From positions 15,671 to 79,670 of the forward strand of contig CAYRGQ010000008.1 of assembly GCA_964423925.1 (NCBI GenBank): a stretch of DNA of 64,000 bases, read 5' to 3'. Both the position numbers and the translations under genes were made by a program. Position 1 is the stretch's first letter. Every line of letters starts with the position of its first letter. The notes under the pieces are model-generated. The model saw only the letters and a program-made list of their open reading frames with translations. It ran no database searches and was not told the DNA's origin. Of this stretch, positions 27,201-36,794 are shown one piece after another. Source of the DNA: CAYRGQ01 sp964423925 (GTDB lineage Bacteria > Bacteroidota > Bacteroidia > Sphingobacteriales > Sphingobacteriaceae).

Positions 27201-28196
27201 TTAATCTACCACAAAGGGGTAGTTCTCCTCTACGTATACATCCTCGTACAGCTCGAATGCCTCGGGATAAGGTGACTCCTCGGCAAATTTCACGGATTCG
27301 TCAACAATCCGTTTCACTTCTTCACCGACTTCTTCAAACCATTTCTCGTCTGCGTATTTCTTTTCGATAATCGCGGCTTTGGTTGTGATGATCGGGTCGC
27401 GTCCTTTATACTCTTCAAGCTCTTCCTTGGTGCGGTATTTGGCCGGGTCAGACATCGAGTGGCCTTTGTAACGGTATGTCCGCATCTCGAGGAAAGTGGG
27501 TCCCTCACCGTTTCTCGCCCGTTGCACCGCCTCGTCCATTGCGTTGTGTACTGCCACAACGTCCATGCCGTCGACGGGGGCACTCGGCATGTCGAACCCT
27601 AATCCCATCTTGTATATCTCGGTCATGTTCGTTGTCCGCGCCACCGATGTTCCCATGGCGTAGCCGTTGTTTTCGCACACGAAGATTACGGGTAGCTTCC
27701 ACAGCATCGCCATGTTGAGAGTCTCGTTAAACGCTCCCTGGCGGACTGCACCATCACCCATATAACAAACGTTCACATTGTCGGTGCCATTATATTTTTC
27801 GGCAAAAGCGATGCCCGCACCCAATGGAATCTGTCCCCCTACGATACCGTGGCCTCCCATAAACTTATGCTCCTTGCTGAAAAAGTGCATCGAGCCTCCC
27901 TTTCCTTTCGAGCATCCAGTCACTTTGCCAAACATCTCAGCCATCGCTTCGTTCGGGCTCATACCTTTTGCGATAGCGTGGGCGTGATCGCGGTAAGCCG
28001 TAATCATGGAGTCCTCGGGGCGCAGTACGGACATTGCCCCGGCAACTACGGCCTCCTGGCCAATATATAAATGGCAAAATCCCCGGATTTTTTGCTGACC
28101 GTACAGTTGCCCGGCCTTCTCTTCAAACTTACGCATGAGTAGCATGGATCTGTACCACTCCAAATAGGTTTCTTTCGTTATGGGTGTCGCGCTCAT
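27201..28196 (-). CDS. pdhA: Pyruvate dehydrogenase E1 component, alpha subunit
   Basis: The thiamine-diphosphate-dependent decarboxylase half of E1 in the alpha-beta form. 331 residues. GDGAVRQGAFNETLNMA plus the later NNGYAMGT make up the ThDP/Mg motif, and the phosphorylation-loop-like region is YRYKGHSMSDPAKYRT. IRGFCHLYIGQEAV at the N-terminus is typical. The beta subunit is not adjacent, as is common in Bacteroidota. Probably one operon with E2. Confidence 0.95.
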   Translation of the reverse strand: MSATPITKETYLEWYRSMLLMRKFEEKAGQLYGQQKIRGFCHLYIGQEAVVAGAMSVLRPEDSMITAYRDHAHAIAKGMSPNEAMAEMFGKVTGCSKGKGGSMHFFSKEHKFMGGHGIVGGQIPLGAGIAFAEKYNGTDNVNVCYMGDGAVRQGAFNETLNMAMLWKLPVIFVCENNGYAMGTSVARTTNMTEIYKMGLGFDMPSAPVDGMDVVAVHNAMDEAVQRARNGEGPTFLEMRTYRYKGHSMSDPAKYRTKEELEEYKGRDPIITTKAAIIEKKYADEKWFEEVGEEVKRIVDESVKFAEESPYPEAFELYEDVYVEENYPFVVD

Positions 28197-28227
28197 TTTC
28201 TTCTGTGGATTAAACTTTTTCGGAAGG

Positions 28228-28235
28228 CAAAGCTA
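28228..28235 (-). promoter_or_regulatory. Minus-strand -7 box for the pdhA-pdhC operon
   Basis: Minus-strand TAGCTTTG, a perfect TAnnTTTG, 31 nt upstream of the pdhA start codon. Confidence 0.45.
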
Positions 28236-28422
28236 ATCAATTGTGGCGAATAAAGATAGACTAGCCCGAAATTATTCCCCGCTTTGACACAGCTCTGATG
28301 ATGTAAAGCTATGCGTGCTGAGCCGTAAGTCCTCGTACAGCTTCCGGCCTACCTGCCCGTACGCCCATCGGGGCATCACGCGAAAAGCCGCGGGCTAATC
28401 GCTGGTGCCACGGGAGACGCGC

Positions 28423-29292
28423 CTATTGGCGAATAACGGGTTCCACCGTGTATCCGGCCCGCCTTAGCAAGCTAACCACGCCAGTCTCGCCGGCAAGGTG
28501 CGCTGCGCCTACAGCAAAAAAGGTTGGTTTCTCCTTCATGGCATCCACCATGATGGGGAGCCATTGCGCATTGCGCTCGCCGAGCAGCACATCCGAATAT
28601 GCCTGCAGCGAGGGGTCCGCTTCCGTCAACGCCAGCATTTCGTCAATGTCCTCCGTTTTGTAAAGGGACAGCAACTGCGCCATCGCCTGCTTGACACTGT
28701 CTTGCTTGAATAGCAGTTCCTCGAATTGCTTGGCCTGCACACGATAGGGGATTCTGTCGAACACCTCCATCTGCCGCGCGACGGTTTCCAGACCCTTTAC
28801 TTGTACTTGATCGGTATCTATTGCCTCCATCAGGGCCACTTCCACGCCCGTGAGCTCGCAATCAAGCACGGAAGGCAGTAGCATCGACACAAAAAGCAGC
28901 GGTTTCAAACGTTGCAAGAAGGCGAGCGGCTGGCCCGTAGTCTCTAGGAATGCCTGCGATATCCGCTCGAAACGTTCTTGGGTATAGAGTTGCGAGAGCG
29001 TGGTGTCGTTTTTCATCAACGCGTGCTGTAAGAGTTGACCTTGGAGTTGCGGATCCGAGAGATCGATTTCCAAGTAAACCTGTTCGGCTTGGGATAGCTT
29101 CTCCTGCAAAACACCCTCTACCGAAAAGTCAGCCGCGCATAGGACATGAAATGTCCCGAAGATGTGTGACGGGGAAATGAGGTCTCCACCAGAAACTTCC
29201 CAAAGTAAGGCACGTTCTGCAGGGGCCTTTCCAGCAGCGGGGTTGAGGGCGCAAACAATTAACGCGAGTAAAGAAAAAAATTTGTTGTGCAT
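28423..29292 (-). CDS. TraB/GumN family protein, secreted
   Basis: A 289-residue protein with a signal peptide (MHNKFFSLLALIVCALNPAAGKA) and the TraB/GumN pattern: LLWEVSGGDLISPSHIFGTFH near the mature N-terminus and FFAVGAAHLAGETGVVSLLRRAGYTVEPV at the end. These contain the paired GxxH-type motifs at the two ends that define the family, which is related to erythromycin-esterase-like and Tiki metalloprotease folds. Function in bacteria is unsettled. A GTG at 29316 adds eight residues; the ATG at 29292 gives a better signal peptide. Confidence 0.82.
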   Translation of the reverse strand: MHNKFFSLLALIVCALNPAAGKAPAERALLWEVSGGDLISPSHIFGTFHVLCAADFSVEGVLQEKLSQAEQVYLEIDLSDPQLQGQLLQHALMKNDTTLSQLYTQERFERISQAFLETTGQPLAFLQRLKPLLFVSMLLPSVLDCELTGVEVALMEAIDTDQVQVKGLETVARQMEVFDRIPYRVQAKQFEELLFKQDSVKQAMAQLLSLYKTEDIDEMLALTEADPSLQAYSDVLLGERNAQWLPIMVDAMKEKPTFFAVGAAHLAGETGVVSLLRRAGYTVEPVIRQ

Positions 29293-29316
29293 GACTGTCG
29301 GACTTTTGAATTTCAC

Positions 29317-29949
29317 TAAATATTAAACGTCAATTTCGCTTCGGTGTTACATGGCTTTTCGACCCGCTGTCATTCAGGACGATATCACCGAGTGTCGGCG
29401 AAGCATACCACTTCGAACCGCTTCGAGCACCAAAAACGGAACCTTTTGCTCCCCCTCAATACGACAACACGCGGAAAAACCGATGAAAATCTTGTCAACA
29501 GCCTTGTAGTCGACTTGTAGTTATCCGGCCCCTCCCTTCGTTATCCTCCCTGCCAAAAGGGTGTTAACGATGGGTGAAACCCCTCGGTTTTACGCGGTTG
29601 ATTTTATCAAATCAGAAAACCCAATACTAGGATTAATTAATCATCTAAACACGACAAAAATCACTGAAGTTGGAAATTTCAATGTAAATAAGCTGTAGTA
29701 CACATGTCATACGCGGATTTTTTTAACAAAATCAATATAAACAATTAGCCTTTTCAACACGACAGAAAAGCACGCCTGCAGTGACCTAATTTGTCGTTCC
29801 CTAGTGATGAAACAACTATCATTTTTTCTTCTGTGTTAAAACCCACCTAAACCATTTTATATATCTGTCAACCAGTCTGTTATAACTCGTGTAGTACCCA
29901 TGTAACCCCTAAATATTTCTCTGTGGTTAATTCCGTGCCGACCTTTGTC
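29317..29949. other. Long AT-rich intergenic region
   Basis: More than 600 nt between divergent genes with no convincing coding sequence. It has runs of AT-rich DNA and one small hairpin: GTGAAACC (29574-29581), CCTC loop, GGTTTTAC (29586-29593), pairing with one G-U. No TAnnTTTG promoter box was recognised on the plus strand before the next gene. Confidence 0.45.
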
Positions 29950-30609
29950 ATGTCAACAAAGCGAAAGCAAACGATGAAACTGTCAAACCAAATGTTACCC
30001 ACACAACCCGCACAACTACACAAGAATGTAGTCAAGCACGCGAAGCCAGTTCTTTCAACGGGGGTTACAAAAGAAACGGCTCGGGGGAACGACAAGTTGG
30101 AGACAAAAAAATCAAGCACTCGCGCAAAACAACAATCGATGAAATCTGTCAACGAACACAAAAACATCGCCATCATCGGCATGCAACCAGTGGCCTGCAT
30201 CGGCATAGAAGCACTACTCAAAACCGAACTGGACCTGCAAGCAACAATTTGGCCTTTCCAAAGCGCAGCCGCTATGAACGGTCGCAGCAGTAACGTAGAT
30301 TTAGTAATCAGCGAGTTGAACGGTTCAGGCGCCCTAGGCATAGAAAAGCAGTTCGAAATCGCTCGGAACATTTGCGGAGCAGACACATCCGTACTCATCC
30401 TCTCCGAAAAAGACGAAATGTCGTTCGGTCCCATGTGCATAGCTGCGGGCGCTCAGGGATTCGTCAGCAAATCCGCATCCTTGGAAATCATAACCCAAGC
30501 GATTGAAACTGTGCTGGCCGGCAAACGCTACATCGGCCCTGAACTAGCAAACAGCCCCTGGATCGAGGAAGAGATCGCAGGCTTAGAACGTCATCTTATA
30601 TACCCCTAG
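29950..30609 (+). CDS. Degenerate receiver-domain protein lacking an output domain
   Basis: A 219-residue protein. Residues 1-70 are basic, polar and probably disordered. Residues 71-200 resemble the receiver domain of NarL/LuxR-type response regulators: hydrophobic strand IAIIGM, DLVISELNGSG, VLILSEKDE, and AGAQGFVSKSAS with the conserved lysine K174. The usual acidic pair after strand 1 is replaced by MQ, and the phospho-acceptor Asp is Glu (E122). The DNA-binding HTH that normally follows ...RYIGPEL is missing; the protein ends 20 residues later. The start is uncertain (GTG 29923, ATG 29950 or ATG 29974). Confidence 0.65.
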   Translation: MSTKRKQTMKLSNQMLPTQPAQLHKNVVKHAKPVLSTGVTKETARGNDKLETKKSSTRAKQQSMKSVNEHKNIAIIGMQPVACIGIEALLKTELDLQATIWPFQSAAAMNGRSSNVDLVISELNGSGALGIEKQFEIARNICGADTSVLILSEKDEMSFGPMCIAAGAQGFVSKSASLEIITQAIETVLAGKRYIGPELANSPWIEEEIAGLERHLIYP

Positions 30610-30738
30610 CGCCGGACACCCCTTGCCGGCCAAGAACAACAGGTTGATCCAAAAAAATTCTTACACAAAAGAAAAAAACCAACCCTCCGAAGCGCTCCCC
30701 CTAGCGCCACTGGCAGGAACCTAAAAAACCACCAAAAA

Positions 30739-32247
30739 ATGAAAATTTTCCAGTCCAAAAAAACTGGATTGTCAAGAAGAATCTTGGTAATCTCAGCGCT
30801 AGCTCTGCCCTTTTTCTATCAGTGCACCAAGGATGACAGCCTGGCGATTCAGCCGGAACGTCCTGCAACAACCACAGAATTCGCAGCTGCCAAATCCGAT
30901 ACGCAGGTCGCTATGATCAAGCTCGAAGCGAGCGAACCTTACATCACCGCCAACGGAAAAGACACCGTCGAACTGCGCCCTGTAGCGCTTAACAAACACG
31001 GGATTCGCGTCGACACCGCGGGATTTGAGATTTTTCACAACGACAAGAAGATTGACGCACAGAATTTCGTAACCTTTGACGTCGGCAAACACGCGTTCGT
31101 AGCGCGGCTCGGCCAGTACGCTTCAGAACCCGTCACCGTCGAAGCGCTCAAGGACTCTAACGCCGACCTATCCGTTGCACGAATCGAGGTTACCGCTTCT
31201 ACGCAAGTGTTGGTTGCCAACGGAAAATCAACGACAACCTTCGAGGTAGCCTGCTTCACGACTGACGGTCGCGCCATCGGCACTCAAGAAGGCGAGAAAA
31301 TCTACGTCAACGGAAAAGCCCTGCAAGGCTCACAGTTCACCACGACAACGGCAGGCGACCACCGCGTCGTAGCCAAAGTTGGCGACATCACCTCAAACGA
31401 AATTATTATCACAGCGCGCCCCGACAAGGCTTACGAAATCGTGACCATTCCCGTCGTATTCCACATCGGCCACTTTGGTGAGGCACCAGGCACGGGCGCC
31501 AACATCCCCGCCAGCATGGTTCAAGATCTTTTGGATGCCCTTAACCGCGGTTACGGCAACCAGTTTGGATCAACCAACCCCAACGCCGTGGACATGCGCG
31601 TACGCTTCCGCCTGGCGCAAACTGACGCAGCCGGCAAGCCACTTGCCGAAAAAGGTATCGTGCGTACGAACGTCACGAAATATGACACGGGCCTCGGCAA
31701 CAACACCGCCGGCAATAGCCAATTGGGACTGACCGAATGGCGCGCTTGGCAAGACGAGGAATATTTGGATCCCAAATCGTTCTACAACATTTGGCTTTAC
31801 CCTGCAGAAGAATCGTGGGCGGGCCTTGCCAACTATCCTTCTATCAGCTTGAACAATCCCTTGGCGGGCATCACGGGATTCGAACCCGGCCGTCGCTCCT
31901 ACTATGTGAACACGGAATTCAACTTCCCTGCACCACGCATCAACACCAAGCACCGCGCCGGCATCACGACCACGCTTGTCCACGAAGTTGGCCACACGTT
32001 CGGATTGCGCCACACGTTTTCGGACAACAACTGCGCGACGTCTGACTATTGCGAGGATACTTATTCATACAACTACCCGAATGTAAACGACGCGTGCGCC
32101 GACAATAAAGGTTCAAAAACCCCTAACGAAAACTTCATGGACTACAACGGATCACGCAACACGTTCACCTACGATCAACGCGAGCGCGTACGCCACACGA
32201 TCCAACACGCCTTGTGGTTCCCTGAATTGATTAAATCAAAGAAATAG
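30739..32247 (+). CDS. Surface M43-type (pappalysin/cytophagalysin) zinc metalloprotease lipoprotein
   Basis: A 502-residue secreted protease. The N-terminus has a hydrophobic signal ending in FFYQC, a plausible lipobox with C29. Two Ig/Big-like repeats follow (about 55-130 and 150-230; compare YITANGKDTVEL with VLVANGKSTTTF). The catalytic domain, about 235-500, has HEVGHTFGLRH, the M43 HExxHxxGxxH zinc site, and a Met-turn in NFMDYNG. Cysteines in DNNCATSDYCEDT are typical of the group. Likely degrades extracellular protein. It follows the degenerate receiver gene by 129 nt. Confidence 0.88.
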   Translation: MKIFQSKKTGLSRRILVISALALPFFYQCTKDDSLAIQPERPATTTEFAAAKSDTQVAMIKLEASEPYITANGKDTVELRPVALNKHGIRVDTAGFEIFHNDKKIDAQNFVTFDVGKHAFVARLGQYASEPVTVEALKDSNADLSVARIEVTASTQVLVANGKSTTTFEVACFTTDGRAIGTQEGEKIYVNGKALQGSQFTTTTAGDHRVVAKVGDITSNEIIITARPDKAYEIVTIPVVFHIGHFGEAPGTGANIPASMVQDLLDALNRGYGNQFGSTNPNAVDMRVRFRLAQTDAAGKPLAEKGIVRTNVTKYDTGLGNNTAGNSQLGLTEWRAWQDEEYLDPKSFYNIWLYPAEESWAGLANYPSISLNNPLAGITGFEPGRRSYYVNTEFNFPAPRINTKHRAGITTTLVHEVGHTFGLRHTFSDNNCATSDYCEDTYSYNYPNVNDACADNKGSKTPNENFMDYNGSRNTFTYDQRERVRHTIQHALWFPELIKSKK

Positions 32248-32488
32248 CCAAGATATCGCCCGCCATGACCATGGCTTGACACCCATGGTTTTGACAGGTG
32301 GCAAACCGGGGGCTCGGACAGGCATATACCCCACATGCCCGCTCCGCATCCCCGTTTGCTATTAAGTGGATAGAAGCTGCTATATCGGGCCCGCGTCAGC
32401 TATATCGTTTTCGATGATTTACGGTGCCTTCCTTTCGTCTTGTCGTTATAAATCCCTATTTTCGATTAGCAAACAACCAAAACATATA

Positions 32489-33505
32489 ATGCGTCGACCA
32501 CTCATCACCATCTTGAATTCCAGTACCTTTGGCAAGCACTTCACCGCACATCTCGAAACGTTGGCGGCCTTTGCGGACATACGCCACCTTACCGTCCCGG
32601 CGGATATCGACGGAGCTGCGTTGGCGGCAGAGCTGAAGGATACGGACGGGATCATTGCTAGCGTCACGCCCAAGATTCCCCGAGAGACGCTCGAACAGTG
32701 CCCAAACCTGGTCCTACTGGTACGGCATGGCATTGGCTGCGATAACGTCGATTTAGAAGCCGCCACCGAGCTTGGCATCCTTGTATCGCGCGTAGAGGGC
32801 ATCGTCGAAAGAGAAGCCGTGGCCGAATATGCGGTGGCGCTGTTGATGGCAGGCAGCAGGTACCTGGCCCAAGGATCTCGCGCCGTCCGGACCAGCGCGT
32901 GGGATACTCGTTCGACCATGATCGGGATGGAAATCAAGGGCAAAACCATTGGCATTATCGGGCTGGGCAATATTGGCTCCCGTAGCGCTGAGATTCTTTC
33001 CAAAGGTTTTGGTGCGCGTGTCATCGCTTCAGACCCCTACATACCCAAGGAACGCTTTGCCCAATTTGGTGCCGAGGAGGCGCCCCTGCCCGACTTGATA
33101 CAACAATCGAACGCCATCCTCTTCCACTGCCCCCTGACTGACGAAACACGCCGCATGCTAGGCGTTGCCGAGTTTGCCAGCATGCAGCCCGGCGCCGTGT
33201 TGGTGAATACCTGCCGTGGCGAATTGGTTGATGAGGATGCGCTCTACGCCGCCTTGCAAAACGGCCCGTTAGGTGCCTACGCTACCGACGTGGTCGAAGG
33301 CGAACCCATCGACGGGAACCACCGCCTGGCCCAACTGGACAACGTATTGATTACCCCGCATCTCGGCGGATATAGCTGGGAATCGCTGCACGGTATGGGA
33401 CAAACCTGCGTGGATGATTCCGTGGCCGTATTCCAGAAAGGTGGTCTGCCAGGCGAAATCGCGAACCCCAAGGTGTTGGACAAACCCTATCGCAAATGGC
33501 ATTAG
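32489..33505 (+). CDS. D-isomer-specific 2-hydroxyacid dehydrogenase
   Basis: A 338-residue NAD-dependent enzyme related to phosphoglycerate dehydrogenase but without the C-terminal ACT domain. The nucleotide-binding loop is GLGNIGSRSAEIL, the catalytic Arg is in VNTCRGELVDE, and the catalytic His is in ITPHLGGYSWES. An in-frame ATG at 32366 is possible but the conserved sequence starts at 32489. It overlaps the FGGY kinase gene by 10 nt, so the two likely act in one sugar or sugar-acid pathway; the substrate is unknown. Confidence 0.85.
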   Translation: MRRPLITILNSSTFGKHFTAHLETLAAFADIRHLTVPADIDGAALAAELKDTDGIIASVTPKIPRETLEQCPNLVLLVRHGIGCDNVDLEAATELGILVSRVEGIVEREAVAEYAVALLMAGSRYLAQGSRAVRTSAWDTRSTMIGMEIKGKTIGIIGLGNIGSRSAEILSKGFGARVIASDPYIPKERFAQFGAEEAPLPDLIQQSNAILFHCPLTDETRRMLGVAEFASMQPGAVLVNTCRGELVDEDALYAALQNGPLGAYATDVVEGEPIDGNHRLAQLDNVLITPHLGGYSWESLHGMGQTCVDDSVAVFQKGGLPGEIANPKVLDKPYRKWH

Positions 33506-34998
33506 TCCTTGCCATAGACTTGGGTACAACTAACCTCAAGGTGGGGCTCATCGACGAATCCGGAGCGCTACTGCGCCTGGAGGCTGCGCCTGTGCCTGTA
33601 TCGACCCACGGCCATGGCGCCGCCGCCCACGATCCTGACCAACTGAAGACCCTAATTCTGGACCTTTCGAAAAAATTGCTTGTCACGGGCGGCGCAGACG
33701 AGGTAGCCTACGTGGCGTGTTCGACGTATCAGTTTGGGTTGATGTTGCTGGACGCGAACAAAAAACCGCTAACAGGCATGACCCTGCTCGCTGATATCCG
33801 ATCGCAACGTACGTTCGATACGTTTACGGCTGCCTTCGAGAACGTGGATATCTACGCCCGTACCGGTTGCCCCATGATGAGCCTTTACGCCTTGGCCCGC
33901 CTTCACTATTTTGCGGAAGAGGAGCCGACAACGTTCCGACAGGCCCACTACCTGACCGATAGCAAGAGTTTCTTGTTTGAGTGGCTTACGGGCGAGTTTG
34001 TCACCGATATCAGCACGGCCGCGGCTAGCCAGCTGTATAATATCACCGACCAGTCGTGGGATGAATCCCTATTGGCCCACGTGGGCCTTTCACCTTCGCA
34101 GTGTCCGACCATTGAGGACGGCACTACGTACTTCGGGACCCTGCGCGAGGCGATCGCCACCGAACTAGACCTGCCATCATCTGTACGCGTCCTGTTGGGT
34201 GTTTATGACGGCGCCGCTTTGGCCATCGGCTTAGGCGGATTGCAGCCCGGCGTCGGAGTCATTAATGTAGGCACCTCGGCGATGCTCCGCGTCCCGGGGT
34301 CGAAACCCGCCTTTGACCGCAGCGACAACAAGCGCATCCAACCCTATCGGGTCACGCCATCCGTTTTCCTAAATGGGGGGGCGCTCAACAACGCCGCTCT
34401 GCCAGCCAATTGGCTCCTCAACAACTTGTTTGACGTGGACATTCAGGACGAGGCCATGCTCTCGGTCGGTACGGGGCCGCCGCTGCTCTGCCTTCCCTAC
34501 CTGACCAGCGAACGCGACTCGAAAACCGGACCCTTTGCCTCCGGCGTTTTCTTCGGTTTGCGCCAGTATCACGGTAAAACAGACTTAGCTCGCGCCGTGT
34601 TGGAGGGCGTGGCGTATTCCATGCGGTACTTGCTGGAGGCGATACGAGAGAACGGGCTCCCTGTAGAGGAGCTGCGTATGGGTGGCGGAGGCACGCGCGT
34701 GGCCGCCTGGCCCCAGATTTTTTCCAACGTGCTCGGCCTTCCCATCCACATACCATCGAATCCGGAAATGGGGCTGCTTGGGAGCGCGATGCTGGCTCTC
34801 GTAGCCGGAGGTCACCATCCCGATGTAGCCGCGCTGAGCCGGCAAATCAGCCGTACGAGCCACCGCATCGACCCCGACCCGCAGGCCGTAGCCATACACG
34901 ACGAGCGTTACGCTTTCTTCAAAAAAGTAAGGGAAACCCTGGCCCCGCTTTACGAAGCGCACGCCGCGCTATCAGGTCCACAGGCAGGAACCATATAA
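33496..34998 (+). CDS. FGGY-family carbohydrate kinase
   Basis: A 500-residue sugar kinase of the gluconokinase/xylulokinase/glycerol kinase superfamily. The N-terminal phosphate loop is LAIDLGTTNLKVGLID, the second domain starts around 230 with LLGVYDGAALAIGLGG, and the adenosine-binding loop is ELRMGGGGTRVAAWPQIFSNVLGLPI followed by EMGLLGSAMLA. Its product is probably used with the overlapping 2-hydroxyacid dehydrogenase. The sugar cannot be assigned by eye. Confidence 0.88.
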   Translation: MALVLAIDLGTTNLKVGLIDESGALLRLEAAPVPVSTHGHGAAAHDPDQLKTLILDLSKKLLVTGGADEVAYVACSTYQFGLMLLDANKKPLTGMTLLADIRSQRTFDTFTAAFENVDIYARTGCPMMSLYALARLHYFAEEEPTTFRQAHYLTDSKSFLFEWLTGEFVTDISTAAASQLYNITDQSWDESLLAHVGLSPSQCPTIEDGTTYFGTLREAIATELDLPSSVRVLLGVYDGAALAIGLGGLQPGVGVINVGTSAMLRVPGSKPAFDRSDNKRIQPYRVTPSVFLNGGALNNAALPANWLLNNLFDVDIQDEAMLSVGTGPPLLCLPYLTSERDSKTGPFASGVFFGLRQYHGKTDLARAVLEGVAYSMRYLLEAIRENGLPVEELRMGGGGTRVAAWPQIFSNVLGLPIHIPSNPEMGLLGSAMLALVAGGHHPDVAALSRQISRTSHRIDPDPQAVAIHDERYAFFKKVRETLAPLYEAHAALSGPQAGTI

Positions 34999-35142
34999 TG
35001 CTAAACGCGCACACACATAACCATTAAACAATCAGCCATTTAGCAAGAAGGCTGAATCGTCTATGCGCGGATCGAATAGATTTGTTGGATGCTAAGCGGA
35101 GAAACCCGCCGTTTGACGTTTAGGCAGCCCATTGGTACGTTA

Positions 35143-36783
35143 CTACGGATACGTCGCGACGATGGGCATAACCCTGCCCGCACCGAAGGACTTGGCGCTG
35201 ACGCGCAGGGTAGGCGGGGCTTGAAAACGTTTGAACTCGGCTCGAGCGACCATACGCAACACCCGATTCACCAAGTCCGGGTCAAAGCCGATGCCGATGA
35301 GCTGTTCAGGCCCCTTTTCCAACTCGATGTGTTGGTAAAGCACTGCGTCCAGGAGGTCGTATTCCGGCAGGGAATCGCTGTCTTTTTGGTCGGGCCGAAG
35401 TTCGGCGGACGGTGGTTTCTCGATGGTATTGATGGGGATAATTACCCGGTCGCGGTTAATGTAGCGCGCCAGTTCGTATGCTTGGGACTTATAGACGTCG
35501 CCGATGACACTCAGCGCGCCGGCCATGTCGCCGTAGAGCGTCCCGTAGCCCACGGCCGCCTCGCTTTTGTTCGACGTGTTGAGCAGAACGTATCCTAACT
35601 TATTGGAAATGGCCATCAACAGCGTACCCCGTATACGAGCTTGGATGTTTTCTTCGGTCAGGTCGGGCTGGCGCCCTGCAAATGTAGCGGCTAAGGTTTG
35701 GTCAAATGCCGTCGCGACGTCTTTGATGGGGATAACCTGATGCTGGCATCCCGTATGCTGCACCAATTCGAGCGCATCGGCTATCGAATGGTCACTGGAG
35801 TAAACGGAAGGCATCAGCACCGCGAGTACATTGTCGGCACCAAGAGCTTCCACGGCCAGCGCAGCTACAATAGCCGAATCCAAGCCACCTGACAAGCCCA
35901 GCACCGCCTTCGAAAAGCCCGACTTTTGGAAATAATCCCGAATGCCCAGCACCAGCGCCTGATGAATCAGGCTGATTTCCGAATGCTCGTAGCCCGGCGT
36001 AGCAGGCAGCAAAGGTTTAAGGTTCCCCTCGGCTAATTCGTACAGCCTCTGGTCTTCCTTAAAGCCTGCCAACACGTCCACCAATGCGCCGTCGGGCCCA
36101 AACACCAAGGAACGACCGTCAAAGATGATATCGGTATGCGCGCCCACATGATTTAGATACATCAAGGGGAGGCCGCTGCGCTCGACTTGGGCTTGTAAGA
36201 CGCCCACCCGCCGATCAAAATGCTGCGCGTCGAAAGGCGATGCAGCGATATTGATGATGACGTCCGGCTGGTTGTGCAGCAACTGCGCGAGCGGATCTTC
36301 GGCATAAAGCTTAGCATTTGACGTATCCCACAGGTCTTCGCAAATGGTTAGCGCCAGACGCTTGCCGTCGACTTCCACGCAGGCAAAAGAGCGGGCCGGT
36401 TCGAAATAACGGTACTCGTCAAACACGTCGTAGTCTGGCAATAAGCCCTTGTGGACGATCTGCTTCACTTCACCCTCAGCCAACAGCAGGCCGGCATTAA
36501 ATAGGGCCTTGCCGCTGCCCGTCGTATTGGGTACCGGAGCGCCAATAATGCAGGCGATACCAACGCACTGCGCGGCAATTTGTTCGATGGATTGGGCACA
36601 ACTTTCTAGAAAAGAAGCTGAGCGCAATAAATCCTTGGCCGGATAGCCGCCTATGGCCAGTTCGGCAAAGACGATTACGTTCGCCCCCTGCTCTTTCGCT
36701 TCGCGGATTGAGGTGATAATTTTAGCTGTATTCCCCTCAAAATCGCCGATACGATAATTCAGTTGGCTTAGGACAATGACCAT
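35143..36783 (-). CDS. nadE: Glutamine-dependent NAD+ synthetase
   Basis: Final step of NAD synthesis, amidating deamido-NAD with ammonia from glutamine. 546 residues, two domains. The N-terminal nitrilase-type glutaminase has the triad E41 (FAELAIGGYPAKDLL), K112 (VHKGLLPDYDVFDE) and C148 (LTICEDLW). The C-terminal synthetase has the PP-loop LGLSGGLDSAIVAALA and the STEVA-like NTSNKSEAAVGYGTLYGD. Follows a beta-barrel protein gene by 11 nt in the same operon. Confidence 0.96.
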   Translation of the reverse strand: MVIVLSQLNYRIGDFEGNTAKIITSIREAKEQGANVIVFAELAIGGYPAKDLLRSASFLESCAQSIEQIAAQCVGIACIIGAPVPNTTGSGKALFNAGLLLAEGEVKQIVHKGLLPDYDVFDEYRYFEPARSFACVEVDGKRLALTICEDLWDTSNAKLYAEDPLAQLLHNQPDVIINIAASPFDAQHFDRRVGVLQAQVERSGLPLMYLNHVGAHTDIIFDGRSLVFGPDGALVDVLAGFKEDQRLYELAEGNLKPLLPATPGYEHSEISLIHQALVLGIRDYFQKSGFSKAVLGLSGGLDSAIVAALAVEALGADNVLAVLMPSVYSSDHSIADALELVQHTGCQHQVIPIKDVATAFDQTLAATFAGRQPDLTEENIQARIRGTLLMAISNKLGYVLLNTSNKSEAAVGYGTLYGDMAGALSVIGDVYKSQAYELARYINRDRVIIPINTIEKPPSAELRPDQKDSDSLPEYDLLDAVLYQHIELEKGPEQLIGIGFDPDLVNRVLRMVARAEFKRFQAPPTLRVSAKSFGAGRVMPIVATYP

Positions 36784-36794
36784 CGTGGGTTGAC

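Noticed and set aside
35032..35055. Inverted repeat TCAGCC / GGCTGA between the FGGY kinase and nadE
   Set aside because: Only 6 bp, long loop and no T-run, too weak to call a terminator.
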